Assembly (NCBI GenBank): GCA_030152565.1 | Contig: JASLJE010000044.1 | Location: 1-38,038 of the forward strand | Length of the DNA: 38,038 nt | Reading direction: 5' to 3' | Source of the DNA: Peptoniphilaceae bacterium | Lineage (GTDB): Bacteria > Bacillota > Clostridia > Tissierellales > Peptoniphilaceae | Shown here: piece by piece, positions 14,840 to 22,611 of the stretch | Numbering within the stretch: position 1 is the stretch's first letter | Layout: each line of letters starts with the position of its first letter | The notes under the pieces: generated by a model | What the model was told of the DNA's origin: nothing | What the model saw: the letters and a program-made list of their open reading frames with translations, nothing else | Database searches by the model: none | Position numbers and translations under genes: made by a program

Positions 14840-15616
14840 CTACTTGCTTTCTTTAACAATGCTAGGGGTTATTATACTCACACTTTTAGCATACTGTTTT
14901 ACCACCTTATCAGATATCCCATCATCTGTTACTATGGCTGAGATTTCATCCACACTATAAAATGGCACAAAGTCTATTCTATTAAATTTACTGTGGTCAG
15001 TTACTATATATCTTTTGGTTGAATTATCCAAGACTCTCTTATAGAGAACTACCGCCTCACTAAAGGAAGTATAGGCCTTGTTTCCATCTATCCCATTAGT
15101 TCCTAGAAAACACTTGGTAAATCTCATATCTCTTACAGTTTTTTCAGCATAGGTTCCTATAAAGGACTTGGTCACACTCCTATAGGTACCACCTGTAGCT
15201 ATAACCTGGTAGTCCTTGTTATTAGATAGCTTTTCCAAGACCACATGGGAATTGGTTACAACTATTAGATTCTTGGCTGTTATATAGTCTGCTATATAGG
15301 CTGCTGTAGTACCCGCTCCTATAAAGATAACGTCCCTGTCCTTTATTATCTGGGCTGCCATCTTGGCCACCTTTCTTTTCTCATCTGTATGAATGGCCAA
15401 ATTAAGATTTATATCATCTTTTCTATCAAAGTAGTCATCCCAGGTTTTAGCCCCTCCATGAATTCTTTGAATCAGATGATCTTCTGCCAGTTCATTTAAG
15501 TCCCTTCTTATGGTCATTTCAGTAACATTTAGCTTTTCAGCCAAATAGGATACACTAACCACCTTTTCCACCTGAACAATTTCAAGTATCTTATCCAGTC
15601 TCTCTTCTTTTAACAC
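14840..15616 (-). CDS. DeoR-family transcriptional repressor of the sulfosugar cluster
   Basis: 258 residues. The N-terminal winged helix has VSVSYLAEKLNVTEMTIRRDL (about 20-40) and the DeoR signature LIQRIHGGA. The C-terminal effector domain (about 75-235) shows FIGAGTTAAYIADYI, VVTNSHVV, ATGGTYR and FLGTNGIDG, the sugar-phosphate isomerase-like fold that senses phosphorylated sugars. The start is GTG at 15616 with AAGGGTGAT six bases upstream. It follows the anSME gene by 14 bp, so both share a promoter, and it precedes the PTS operon. Likely ligand: the sugar phosphate made by the PTS or a product of it. Confidence 0.93.
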   Translation of the reverse strand: MLKEERLDKILEIVQVEKVVSVSYLAEKLNVTEMTIRRDLNELAEDHLIQRIHGGAKTWDDYFDRKDDINLNLAIHTDEKRKVAKMAAQIIKDRDVIFIGAGTTAAYIADYITAKNLIVVTNSHVVLEKLSNNKDYQVIATGGTYRSVTKSFIGTYAEKTVRDMRFTKCFLGTNGIDGNKAYTSFSEAVVLYKRVLDNSTKRYIVTDHSKFNRIDFVPFYSVDEISAIVTDDGISDKVVKQYAKSVSIITPSIVKESK

Positions 15617-15630
15617 TCTATCACCCTTAT

Positions 15631-16695
15631 CTATTTATTATATAAAAAGTTATAAAAATATTTAAAATCCTCACATAAAAGATTTTCTCCAACAAGCCTA
15701 TATCTTTTACAACCTCCCCTACACAGGCTTAAGTAGGGACAGGTCTGACATTTTTCTTCCACTGACAGAGAATCTTTTATAAAACTTTTTGTCCTTTCAT
15801 TAAAAATCAAATCATCAAAATCACTGGTCTTAATATTTCCCAATAAATACTTGCCATAGGCATAGTAGTCACAAGGATATACATCACCATTCGCCTCTAT
15901 AATGTTTTGAATACTACAGTGGCCTCTCATCTCACAGGCTGAAGGCTCATGTCCTTCTAGCATTTGGTAGAGATTATCAAAAAACCTAATACTTACATAG
16001 TTGCCTTCCTCCAAGTCCTTAGACCATAGCCTATAAAGATCAACTAAAAATCTACCATAGCTTCCCTTCTCCAGGCTTCCTTCTTGTTTTTTTCCATCCA
16101 TTCCCTCTATAAGGGGAATAAATTGAAGGTAGTTATAGCCTTTTTTCCTATAGTTTTCATAGACCTCTTGGGGTCTTCTGGCCAGGTCTTCAGTCACTAC
16201 AGTAAGAATATTAAATCTTATTTTTCTTTTTTTTACTTCTTCTATCTTTGAAACCACCTCATGATAGCTCCCCCTGGCGCCCTTGTAGGTCCTATACTTA
16301 TCGTGAATAGGAGCTAGCCCATCTAAGGATATACCTAATAGAACATCCTCTTCTTCCAGCCAGTCCAACCAGTCTTGGTCCAATAAAAGTCCATTGGTCT
16401 GAAGGCCATAGTAAATTTTACTAGTCTTATTTCTCTTTTTAACCTCTTGAGAAAAAAACTTAAAAAAATCAAGGCCAGCCAAAGTTGGCTCTCCACCTTG
16501 AAAGTTAAAGTATATATTTGAATTTTCCCCATAGGCCAAGGCCTTGTCGATTATAGCTAGACTTGTCTTCTCATCCATAAAGTCCAGGTTTTTTCTACCA
16601 CTGGTCTCTAAGAGATCCTTGTAGAAACAATAACTACAGTCTAGTTGGCAACTAGCCGATGCCGGTTTTATCATAATACTAATATCTTTTCTCAT
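15631..16695 (-). CDS. Anaerobic sulfatase-maturating enzyme (radical SAM, SPASM)
   Basis: 354 residues. The radical-SAM CX3CX2C motif is Cys16, Cys20, Cys23 (SASCQLDCSYCFY), preceded by IKPAS as in anSMEs. FNFQGGEPTLAG is the SAM-binding GGEP motif. The C-terminal SPASM region holds the Cys residues of CEMRGHCS, YPCDYYAYG and KCQTCPYLSLCRGGCKR for two auxiliary [4Fe-4S] clusters; the Asp after Cys in PCDYY is a known catalytic position in the family. It converts the Cys or Ser of sulfatase CxPxR sites to formylglycine without oxygen. The target is surely the cytoplasmic sulfatase two genes downstream. Length is near the family norm of about 370. Confidence 0.95.
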   Translation of the reverse strand: MRKDISIMIKPASASCQLDCSYCFYKDLLETSGRKNLDFMDEKTSLAIIDKALAYGENSNIYFNFQGGEPTLAGLDFFKFFSQEVKKRNKTSKIYYGLQTNGLLLDQDWLDWLEEEDVLLGISLDGLAPIHDKYRTYKGARGSYHEVVSKIEEVKKRKIRFNILTVVTEDLARRPQEVYENYRKKGYNYLQFIPLIEGMDGKKQEGSLEKGSYGRFLVDLYRLWSKDLEEGNYVSIRFFDNLYQMLEGHEPSACEMRGHCSIQNIIEANGDVYPCDYYAYGKYLLGNIKTSDFDDLIFNERTKSFIKDSLSVEEKCQTCPYLSLCRGGCKRYRLVGENLLCEDFKYFYNFLYNK

Positions 16696-16736
16696 AAGCC
16701 TCCCCTTCCCTACTAGTTTAATAACTTATGGAGAAA

Positions 16737-16768
16737 AAATCAAACATTTTATATCAAATCAAACATTT
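16737..16768 (-). promoter_or_regulatory. Tandem 13-bp direct repeat overlapping the anSME-deoR promoter (candidate operator)
   Basis: AAATCAAACATTT (plus-strand reading) occurs twice exactly, at 16737-16749 and 16756-16768, a 19-bp period. The copies cover the -10 box and the spacer of the promoter, the classic position for autorepression by the DeoR protein encoded downstream. Confidence 0.55.
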
Positions 16769-16773
16769 GTAAA
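16746..16773 (-). promoter_or_regulatory. Promoter of anSME-deoR
   Basis: On the minus strand TTTACA (16773-16768), 16 bp, TAAAAT (16751-16746). It lies about 50 bp before the anSME start and just after the udk terminator. Confidence 0.55.
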
Positions 16774-16783
16774 CACTGAACAT

Positions 16784-16806
16784 AAAAAAAGATAGGTTTC
16801 CCTATC
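16784..16806 (-). terminator. Intrinsic terminator after udk
   Basis: On the minus strand GATAGG-GAAA-CCTATC is followed by seven Ts. Confidence 0.88.
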
Positions 16807-16808
16807 CC

Positions 16809-17423
16809 TTATTTTATCATTGATTCTATATGCTTTATCATAATATCAATGGCTACAGTGTTTTCTCCCCCTCTGGGGATGATTATATCAGCATGTTTTT
16901 TTGATGGTTCGACAAACTCTTCATGCATGGGCTTAACCGTATTTCTATACTGGTCTAGAACAGATTCAACCGTCCTTCCCCTTTCAGCCACATCTCTGGT
17001 TATTCTTCTCATAAGTCTTTCGTCAGCATCTGTATCCACATAGATTTTTAAATCCATCAGGTCCCTTAGGTCCTTATTTTCCAGTATTAAAAATCCATCT
17101 ATGATAACCACCCTCTTAGGTCTTACCAGGTAAGTCTTATCAGATCTGGTATGTAGCTTATAATCATATTCAGGCCTGTATATTTCCTGGCCCCTTCTTA
17201 GTTTTTTTATATCCTCTATCATTTCCTCTGTGTCAAAGGCATGGGGATGGTCATAATTTAACTTCTTCCTGTCTTCAAAGTCCAAATCGGCATTGGCCTT
17301 ATAGTAAAAATCATGACAAAGAACCTCTATGTCCTCTTTAAAGTACTGTTTAAACTTATCTACTATGGTCGATTTACCTGAGGCAGAACCTCCTGCAACT
17401 CCTACTATCGTCACTTTATCCAT
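16809..17423 (-). CDS. udk: Uridine kinase
   Basis: 204 residues, the normal Udk length. The P-loop is GVAGGSASGKST (about 8-19). DFYYK and NYDHPHAFD are the nucleoside-binding segments, VVIIDGFLIL is Walker B-like, and RRITRDVAERGRTVESVLDQY is the lid region with conserved Arg residues. It phosphorylates uridine and cytidine with NTP in pyrimidine salvage. The gene is monocistronic with a TATAAT -10 about 30 bp upstream and its own terminator. It separates the sulfosugar cluster from the genes further right and has no evident link to it. Confidence 0.92.
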   Translation of the reverse strand: MDKVTIVGVAGGSASGKSTIVDKFKQYFKEDIEVLCHDFYYKANADLDFEDRKKLNYDHPHAFDTEEMIEDIKKLRRGQEIYRPEYDYKLHTRSDKTYLVRPKRVVIIDGFLILENKDLRDLMDLKIYVDTDADERLMRRITRDVAERGRTVESVLDQYRNTVKPMHEEFVEPSKKHADIIIPRGGENTVAIDIMIKHIESMIK

Positions 17424-17481
17424 ATTTAACCCTCATATTTATATTCTATAACGATTATAGTACAAATTTGCCATAAATAAA

Positions 17482-17509
17482 AATAAATAGTAGTCATTTG
17501 ACTACTATT
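17482..17509 (-). terminator. Terminator after the small acidic protein gene
   Basis: AATAGTAGTCA and TGACTACTATT (17486-17509) form a perfect 11-bp stem, followed on the minus strand by TATTTTTATTT. Confidence 0.75.
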
Positions 17510-17515
17510 ATTTTC

Positions 17516-17725
17516 TTACATTTGATTTTCTTCCGACCAGTCTTTCGCTTCATTCACAGAGTCTAAAGTCGGAACTTCAACTCCAGTGTCTTCATCTCTT
17601 TTTTCAACATCGCCATAAAGGTCACTTGAAGGCTTATCCTTACCTTCTTGGTCTCCTTGGCCTCTTTGTGACATTTCTGCCTTTAGCGTTGCTTCCTTTA
17701 ATTCATTCAGATCTTTTTTTGACAT
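17516..17725 (-). CDS. Small hydrophilic acidic protein, unknown
   Basis: 69 residues from ATG 17725, chosen because GGGAGGA lies five bases upstream; an in-frame start at 17767 has none. The product (MSKKDLNELKEATLK...) is Lys/Glu/Asp rich with a short helical N-terminus, then a Gly/Gln/Asp-rich, probably disordered part, and no Cys or membrane segment. I recognise no family. It has its own ribosome site and a good terminator, so it is likely a real monocistronic gene. Confidence 0.65.
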   Translation of the reverse strand: MSKKDLNELKEATLKAEMSQRGQGDQEGKDKPSSDLYGDVEKRDEDTGVEVPTLDSVNEAKDWSEENQM

Positions 17726-17901
17726 ATATTCCTCCCTATATTTTTTCCCTTTACATATTATACCCATAAAACCTTATATTATTCATTTTTTTATAATATA
17801 CTTTCATTTTGTTATAAATATATTTTTTTCATCCTTAATTTGAGAAAAATTATTCTTTACTAATTTAGGACTTGAATATAATATATACTAGAGGTGATTA
17901 T

Positions 17902-18480
17902 ATGAAAGAGAAAGATAATATTAGTTTATGGGAGCTATTTATCACCTTCCTAAAGATTTCCAGTTTTACCTTTGGGGGAGGTTATACTATTATTCCCGTA
18001 ATAAAAAATGAATTTTCTGAAAAGAGAAATTTAATCGATGAAGACGATATGCTACAAATCGTTGCCATATCCCAGTCAGGTCCAGGTGCCCTGGCTATCA
18101 ATGGAGCCATCCTTACTGGCTATAGGATAAAAGGCCTATCTGGGGCCCTTATAGCAGCCCTAGCTTCAGCCATACCATCCATAGTTATTATCACTATTAT
18201 TTCCTTCTTCTATAAGGAATTTAGTGAAAACACCTATGTTCAAGCTGTCTTAACTGGCATGAGTGGAGTTATATCCGCTATTTTATTAATTACTACATAT
18301 GACCTATTTAAAAACGCCATCAAGGACAATAAGATCTTTGCCCTTGGCCTAATGATTTTTGCCTTCCTAGGCTCCTTCTACTTCCACTTAAACTCAGCCC
18401 TTATTATTTTAATTCTAGCCTTGAGTGGACTAGTAGTATTTACCTTTATAATCAAGGAGGATGATCATGATACTAATTAA
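17902..18480 (+). CDS. Chromate transporter family protein, first half (ChrA N-type)
   Basis: 192 residues from ATG 17902, preceded by AGAGGTGAT; an earlier in-frame ATG at 17872 lacks a site. It has about five to six membrane spans. FTFGGGYTIIPVI near the N-terminus and ISQSGPGALAINGAILTGYR are the CHR-family signatures. In short-chain CHR systems two half-size proteins, encoded in tandem, make the transporter that in long-chain ChrA is one chain. The stop overlaps the next gene's start by 14 bases. Real substrates in anaerobes without chromate exposure are unknown. Confidence 0.9.
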   Translation: MKEKDNISLWELFITFLKISSFTFGGGYTIIPVIKNEFSEKRNLIDEDDMLQIVAISQSGPGALAINGAILTGYRIKGLSGALIAALASAIPSIVIITIISFFYKEFSENTYVQAVLTGMSGVISAILLITTYDLFKNAIKDNKIFALGLMIFAFLGSFYFHLNSALIILILALSGLVVFTFIIKEDDHDTN

Positions 18481-19021
18481 ACTATTTTTTGCCTTCTTCC
18501 AAGTAGGCCTATTTGCCTTTGGAGGCGGCTATGCCATCCTGCCTTTTATTCAAGATATTATAGTTGAAGAACACGGCTGGTTGACCATGGTGGAAATGAC
18601 TGATGTGGTTACCATATCTCAAATGACTCCAGGTCCTATAGCCCTTAATGCGGCAACCTTTGTAGGTACCAAGGTAGCTGGTCTTCCCGGATCTATTGTA
18701 GCCACCCTAGGTACAATTATTCCCCAATTTGTTATAATGATAGTATTAGGTTCCCTAGTCTTTAGGGATAAGAAGATAAGCCTTCTTGACAGGGCCATTT
18801 CTGGTTTGAAACCAGGTATAGTAGGCTTAATAGCTGTTGCCACCCTAACCATGATGCATTCATCCTTGTTTGGAGGAGGAGCTATCAGTTTTGGAAACAT
18901 CAACTATATCGCCCTAACAACCTTTGTTATCGGCTTTGTCCTAGCCTTAAAGAAGGTGGACATAGTTAAGATAATCATTCTAGGTGGCCTGCTAGGCCTT
19001 GTCCTACAGTTTATTATTTAG
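18467..19021 (+). CDS. Chromate transporter family protein, second half (ChrA C-type)
   Basis: 184 residues from ATG 18467; AGGAGG ends six bases upstream, whereas the ATG at 18461 touches it. It repeats the family signatures FAFGGGYAILPFI and ISQMTPGPIALNAATFVG, in the half-size form complementary to the preceding gene. The overlap and shared strand show a two-subunit transporter made in equal amounts. It is followed after 8 bp by gdhA, so the three genes form an operon. Confidence 0.9.
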   Translation: MILIKLFFAFFQVGLFAFGGGYAILPFIQDIIVEEHGWLTMVEMTDVVTISQMTPGPIALNAATFVGTKVAGLPGSIVATLGTIIPQFVIMIVLGSLVFRDKKISLLDRAISGLKPGIVGLIAVATLTMMHSSLFGGGAISFGNINYIALTTFVIGFVLALKKVDIVKIIILGGLLGLVLQFII

Positions 19022-19029
19022 GAGGTAGT

Positions 19030-20364
19030 ATGAATTATATTGACCAAGTTATAGAAAAAACTAAAACCACATATGCTCATGAAAAAGAGTATGTGAATAC
19101 AGTAATAGAGATTCTTGAATCCTTAAGCCCTCTAATAGAAGAAAATGAGGACTTTTATAGGAAAAATGCAATTTTAGAAAGACTGATAAGCCCAGAAAGA
19201 ATTATAAGCTTTAGGGTAAGTTGGTTGGATGACCAGGGCCAAGTTCAAGTAAATACTGGCTATAGGGTTCAACACAACTCACTTTTAGGTCCCTACAAGG
19301 GCGGCCTAAGGTTTCACCCATCAGTTAACCAATCCATCCTTAAGTTTTTAGCCTTGGAGCAAACATTTAAAAACTCTCTTACAGGCCTAAACCTGGGAGG
19401 TGCCAAGGGTGGATCTGACTTTGATCCTAAGAATAAGAGTGACCAAGAGATCATGAGGTTTTGCCAGGCCTTTATCAATGAGCTATACAGACACCTGGGT
19501 CCCTACACTGACATACCTGCTGGAGATATAGGTGTTGGAAAAAGAGAAATCGGCTATATGTTTGGCCAGTATAGAAAAATTCAAAACTCCTATAATGGGG
19601 TTCTAACAGGCAAGGACCTATCCTATGGAGGTTCCCTGGTTAGGACAGAATCAACTGGTTATGGAATCATCTATTTAACCGATGAAGTTTTAAGCCACCA
19701 CGGCCTATCCTTAAAAAACAAGACTCTAGTAGTATCAGGGGCTGGTAATGTGGCCCTACACACTATAGAAAAGGCCAGTGAATTAGGAGCCAAGGTCTTA
19801 ACTGCCTCTGATTCCCAAGGCTTTATCTATGATCCAGCTGGAATAGACCTAGACTTATTAAAGGATATAAAGTTGGAAAGAAGACTTAGGATTTCTGAGT
19901 ATGCCAAGGAAAAGCCTGGATCTACCTACTATCCTGGTGAAAGACCATGGAAGATAAAGGCAGACATAGTAATTCCTTGTGCCACCCAAAATGAATTAGA
20001 TATTGACGATTTAAAAACCATTATAGAAAATGGCAGTCTAGCCCTAATAGAAGGATCCAATGGACCATCTAGTTTAGAGGCCATGGAATATGCCAAAGGT
20101 CAAGATATAATCTTTGTACCTAGTAAGGCTGCAAATGCAGGTGGAGTTGCCACTTCACTTTTTGAAATGAGTCAAAATGCCCAACTACTAGCCTGGGACG
20201 GCCCTAGTGTAGACCAAAGATTAGAAACCACCATGAGAAATATAGCAAGAAACATTATAGCCAGCAATGAAAAATATGGCTATGATAAAAACTATATAGC
20301 TGGAACCAATATCTTTGCCTTTGAAAGATTGGTTACATCACTGGTAAATCAAGGAGTAATCTAA
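19030..20364 (+). CDS. gdhA: Glutamate dehydrogenase
   Basis: 444 residues, the size of hexameric type I GDH. YKGGLRFHPSVN (Lys90), GGAKGGSDFDPK (catalytic-site Lys126) and TDIPAGDIGVG (Asp166) are the glutamate-binding and catalytic blocks; VVSGAGNVALH is the dinucleotide-binding turn. It interconverts glutamate and 2-oxoglutarate plus ammonia. The coenzyme is not certain from sequence, although the closest homology pattern is that of bacterial NADP-type enzymes. AGGAGG with short spacing fixes the start. In amino-acid fermenters it is a central, highly expressed enzyme; the link to the two chromate-transporter genes in front is unexplained. Confidence 0.95.
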   Translation: MNYIDQVIEKTKTTYAHEKEYVNTVIEILESLSPLIEENEDFYRKNAILERLISPERIISFRVSWLDDQGQVQVNTGYRVQHNSLLGPYKGGLRFHPSVNQSILKFLALEQTFKNSLTGLNLGGAKGGSDFDPKNKSDQEIMRFCQAFINELYRHLGPYTDIPAGDIGVGKREIGYMFGQYRKIQNSYNGVLTGKDLSYGGSLVRTESTGYGIIYLTDEVLSHHGLSLKNKTLVVSGAGNVALHTIEKASELGAKVLTASDSQGFIYDPAGIDLDLLKDIKLERRLRISEYAKEKPGSTYYPGERPWKIKADIVIPCATQNELDIDDLKTIIENGSLALIEGSNGPSSLEAMEYAKGQDIIFVPSKAANAGGVATSLFEMSQNAQLLAWDGPSVDQRLETTMRNIARNIIASNEKYGYDKNYIAGTNIFAFERLVTSLVNQGVI

Positions 20365-20370
20365 GATAAA

Positions 20371-20402
20371 AATAAGCGATAGACTATTTGTCTATCGCTT
20401 TT
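20371..20402. terminator. Bidirectional terminator between gdhA and pcp
   Basis: AAGCGATAGAC (20374-20384) and GTCTATCGCTT (20390-20400) form an 11-bp stem. The minus-strand T run (ATTTTTAT) is better than the plus-strand one. The pcp stop codon lies at the stem-loop edge. Confidence 0.8.
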
Positions 20403-21001
20403 ATAGTAGTTAATATTATCTCCTTAAGACCTTCCACCATAAGCTTCTCATCCATAAAAGGACAATTGTCAGCCTTATCAAGGACTTGTTCTGCCAAGTA
20501 TGGTAGGTGGACAAAGCCTGCTAAATAGTTTTTGTCATATTTTTTTCTATAGTATAAAAGAGAATATAAAACATTATTACAAACATAGGTGCCTGCCGAA
20601 TAGGACACCTGGACAGGTAGGTTTTTTTCCTTAAGATTTTTTTCTATGGCATAAATAGGCAGGTTGGAAAAATAACCGTCTTCCCCATCTTCATAGATTT
20701 TTTGCCTATAGTTTTTCCCGTCATTGTCTGGCATCCTAGTATTTATATGGTTTATGGCCACAAACTCCAAGCTTATCTTGGCCCTTCCTCCAGCCTGGCC
20801 ACAGGCTATTATAAGGTCAGGGTCTATTTCTTCTATCTTCTTATAGAGGATTTCATTGGATTTATAAAAAACCGTTGGCAGTTCCAACCTATAAAGCTCT
20901 ATATCCTCAGTCTTCATATCCAGCTTTTTTACTAGTTCCCAGGATGGGTTTATCTTCTCCCCTCCAAAAGGATCAAAGCCTGTAACTAAGACTTTTTTCA
21001 T
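20384..21001 (-). CDS. pcp: Pyrrolidone-carboxylate peptidase (pyroglutamyl peptidase I)
   Basis: 205 residues, collinear with Pcp (family C15). VTGFDPFGGEKINPSWE opens it. The catalytic triad is Glu79 (SLEFVAINH), Cys141 (SAGTYVCNN) and His165 (GFVHLPYL), all in place. It removes N-terminal pyroglutamate from peptides in the cytoplasm. It overlaps the preceding pseudouridine synthase gene by four bases (ATGA), so the pair is co-transcribed and coupled although the functions are unrelated. Confidence 0.95.
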   Translation of the reverse strand: MKKVLVTGFDPFGGEKINPSWELVKKLDMKTEDIELYRLELPTVFYKSNEILYKKIEEIDPDLIIACGQAGGRAKISLEFVAINHINTRMPDNDGKNYRQKIYEDGEDGYFSNLPIYAIEKNLKEKNLPVQVSYSAGTYVCNNVLYSLLYYRKKYDKNYLAGFVHLPYLAEQVLDKADNCPFMDEKLMVEGLKEIILTTIKAIDK

Positions 21002-21714
21002 CGCTGGCCCCCATCTTTTTTTATAGCTTCTATTTCTTCTTCTGTAAGAGACCTATATTCTCCCACTTCCAAGTCTTCATCCAGGTCTAAGGATCCCATA
21101 CTAAGTCTCTTTAGGTAGGTAACTTCCTTACCTACATGGGCTAGCATCCTCTTTACCTGATGGTATTTACCCTCTTGGATATAAACATAGCATTCATGGT
21201 CTGATAAGATTTCCAATCTTCCTGGCAGGGTGTAGATATCTTCTTCTTCAAAGTAGATCCCCTTTTCAAAGGCCTTAGTATCTTCTTCTTCCAAGATTCC
21301 ATCAACTTCTGCATAGTATTTCTTTATAACTCCTCTTTTAGGAGAAAGTAAACTATGGGCCAGCCTACCGTCATTGGTTAAAAGCATTAGGCCTTCTGTA
21401 TCCTTATCAAGTCTTCCTGCTGGAAAGACATCTCTTTTTTGATACTTGTCTTCCAATAGGTCTATTACTGTTTCATAACTATAGCCTTCTGTAGCGGATA
21501 TAACTCCTTGGGGCTTGTTCATCATCAGGTAAATATATTCTTCATATATTAACTCTTCATTTTGAAACTCTACCTTATCCTTGTCTATATCAACCTTTTT
21601 AGTCGGCTTATTAATAACTTCACCATTGACTAGGACTAGGCCATCCTTTATATATTTTTTTACTTCTTTTCTAGATCCAATACCCATATTGGACAAAAAT
21701 TTATCTATTCTCAT
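20998..21714 (-). CDS. RsuA/RluB-family 16S/23S rRNA pseudouridine synthase
   Basis: 238 residues. An N-terminal S4 RNA-binding domain (MRIDKFLSNMGIGSRKEVKK, residues 1-45) is followed by the catalytic domain with GRLDKDTEGL, where Asp103 is the nucleophile. LMMNKPQGVISA and KYHQVKRMLAHVG are the other family blocks. It isomerises a uridine in ribosomal RNA. Length and the RsuA-type style favour the 16S enzyme (Psi516), but RluB/E/F members cannot be excluded by eye. Confidence 0.92.
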   Translation of the reverse strand: MRIDKFLSNMGIGSRKEVKKYIKDGLVLVNGEVINKPTKKVDIDKDKVEFQNEELIYEEYIYLMMNKPQGVISATEGYSYETVIDLLEDKYQKRDVFPAGRLDKDTEGLMLLTNDGRLAHSLLSPKRGVIKKYYAEVDGILEEEDTKAFEKGIYFEEEDIYTLPGRLEILSDHECYVYIQEGKYHQVKRMLAHVGKEVTYLKRLSMGSLDLDEDLEVGEYRSLTEEEIEAIKKDGGQR

Positions 21715-21740
21715 ATAACACCTCTCTCATATTTTACCAT

Positions 21741-21766
21741 AAAAAAGAAGAGGTCAAACCTCTTCT
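21741..21766 (-). terminator. Intrinsic terminator after ribU
   Basis: On the minus strand AGAAGAGGT-TTG-ACCTCTTCT is followed by TTTTT. The stem lies about 30 bp after the ribU stop and just upstream of the pseudouridine synthase gene. Confidence 0.82.
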
Positions 21767-21800
21767 TCTACTTATATGCTTTTTTTAACTACTGATATTA

Positions 21801-22415
21801 TTACAATTTAAGTAATGGTGAAACTCTCTTATATAATAACATGGTTACAAAGGATGCTAGTAAGCCCTTTACTATGTTAAATGGAGTAACTGCAAATACC
21901 ATTATAGTTTCGTAACTCTTTACAAACTTATTTAACTCAGCTGCCATAGGTACAAATCCATTTACATCTCCGCCAAAGAAGGCCTTAGAGTAAAGTGGGA
22001 AAATAATAAAGTAGTTGGATAGAACTGCTAGTGCTGTCATAACCAAGGTACCCCATAAAAGTCCCTTAACTGCTGTTTTCTTAGTCTTGTCTTTTTGATA
22101 AATCAATGATGATACTACCACGAAAGCTGATCCAACTATAAAGTTTGATAATTCTCCTACATAGGCTGTCGATGTTCCCTTTATGATCACGTGGATTATA
22201 TTCTTAATCAAGACTATCATAACTCCAGGAATAGGTCCTAGGGCGAAGCCTCCTATCAAGCTTGGTACATCTGAAATATCAACCTTCATAAAAGGTGGTG
22301 CGAAAGGTAGTGGGAATTGGAAATACATTAAGATTCCCGCCATAGCTGCCAATACGCCAACCTTAGCTATCGTTTGTGCTGTAAACAATTTCTCATTTCT
22401 ACTAGTAATATCCAT
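21801..22415 (-). CDS. ribU: Riboflavin ECF transporter substrate-binding protein RibU
   Basis: 204 residues with about six membrane spans. The RibU signature FPLPFAPPFMKVDISDVPSL is followed by GGFALGPIPGVMIVLIKNIIH. It is the S component that binds riboflavin and docks onto the shared EcfA-EcfA'-EcfT energy module, which is not encoded here. AGGAGG lies five bases before ATG. The FMN riboswitch and terminator directly in front confirm the vitamin specificity: high FMN stops transcription. No rib biosynthesis genes are present in the window. Confidence 0.96.
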   Translation of the reverse strand: MDITSRNEKLFTAQTIAKVGVLAAMAGILMYFQFPLPFAPPFMKVDISDVPSLIGGFALGPIPGVMIVLIKNIIHVIIKGTSTAYVGELSNFIVGSAFVVVSSLIYQKDKTKKTAVKGLLWGTLVMTALAVLSNYFIIFPLYSKAFFGGDVNGFVPMAAELNKFVKSYETIMVFAVTPFNIVKGLLASFVTMLLYKRVSPLLKL

Positions 22416-22451
22416 ACTGTCCTCCTAAAATATTTTTTTATTTCAGGGCAT

Positions 22452-22478
22452 AAAAAAAGCCCCTGCTTCGGGGCTCTT
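22452..22478 (-). terminator. Expression-platform terminator of the FMN riboswitch
   Basis: On the minus strand GAGCCCC-GAAGC-AGGGGCT is followed by seven Ts, 36 bp upstream of ribU. It is formed when FMN is bound. Confidence 0.92.
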
Positions 22479-22498
22479 CAATCACATAGATTAAAGTA

Positions 22499-22603
22499 AT
22501 CTTCTTTCATCCAGACTTTACTGTCGGTTTTGGAATTACACCAAATCAGCTTGCGCTCGCGGACTATAACCGCCGGTAGGGAATTACACCCTGCCCTGAA
22601 GAT
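22499..22603 (-). promoter_or_regulatory. FMN riboswitch aptamer (RFN element)
   Basis: On the minus strand the element runs from ATCTTCAGGGCAGGGTG through CTACCGGCGGT, AGTCCGCGAGCG, TTTGGTGTAATTCC and ACCGACAGTAAAGTCTGGA to GAAAGAAGAT. Every conserved RFN block is present and the ATCTTC/GAAGAT ends close P1. It controls ribU by transcription termination. Confidence 0.98.
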
Positions 22604-22611
22604 CTATCTTG

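Noticed and set aside
8810..16695. Horizontal transfer of the PTS-sulfatase block
   Set aside because: Codon use and base composition look the same as in neighbouring low-expression genes, and there is no mobile-element scar or flanking repeat; nothing supports recent transfer.
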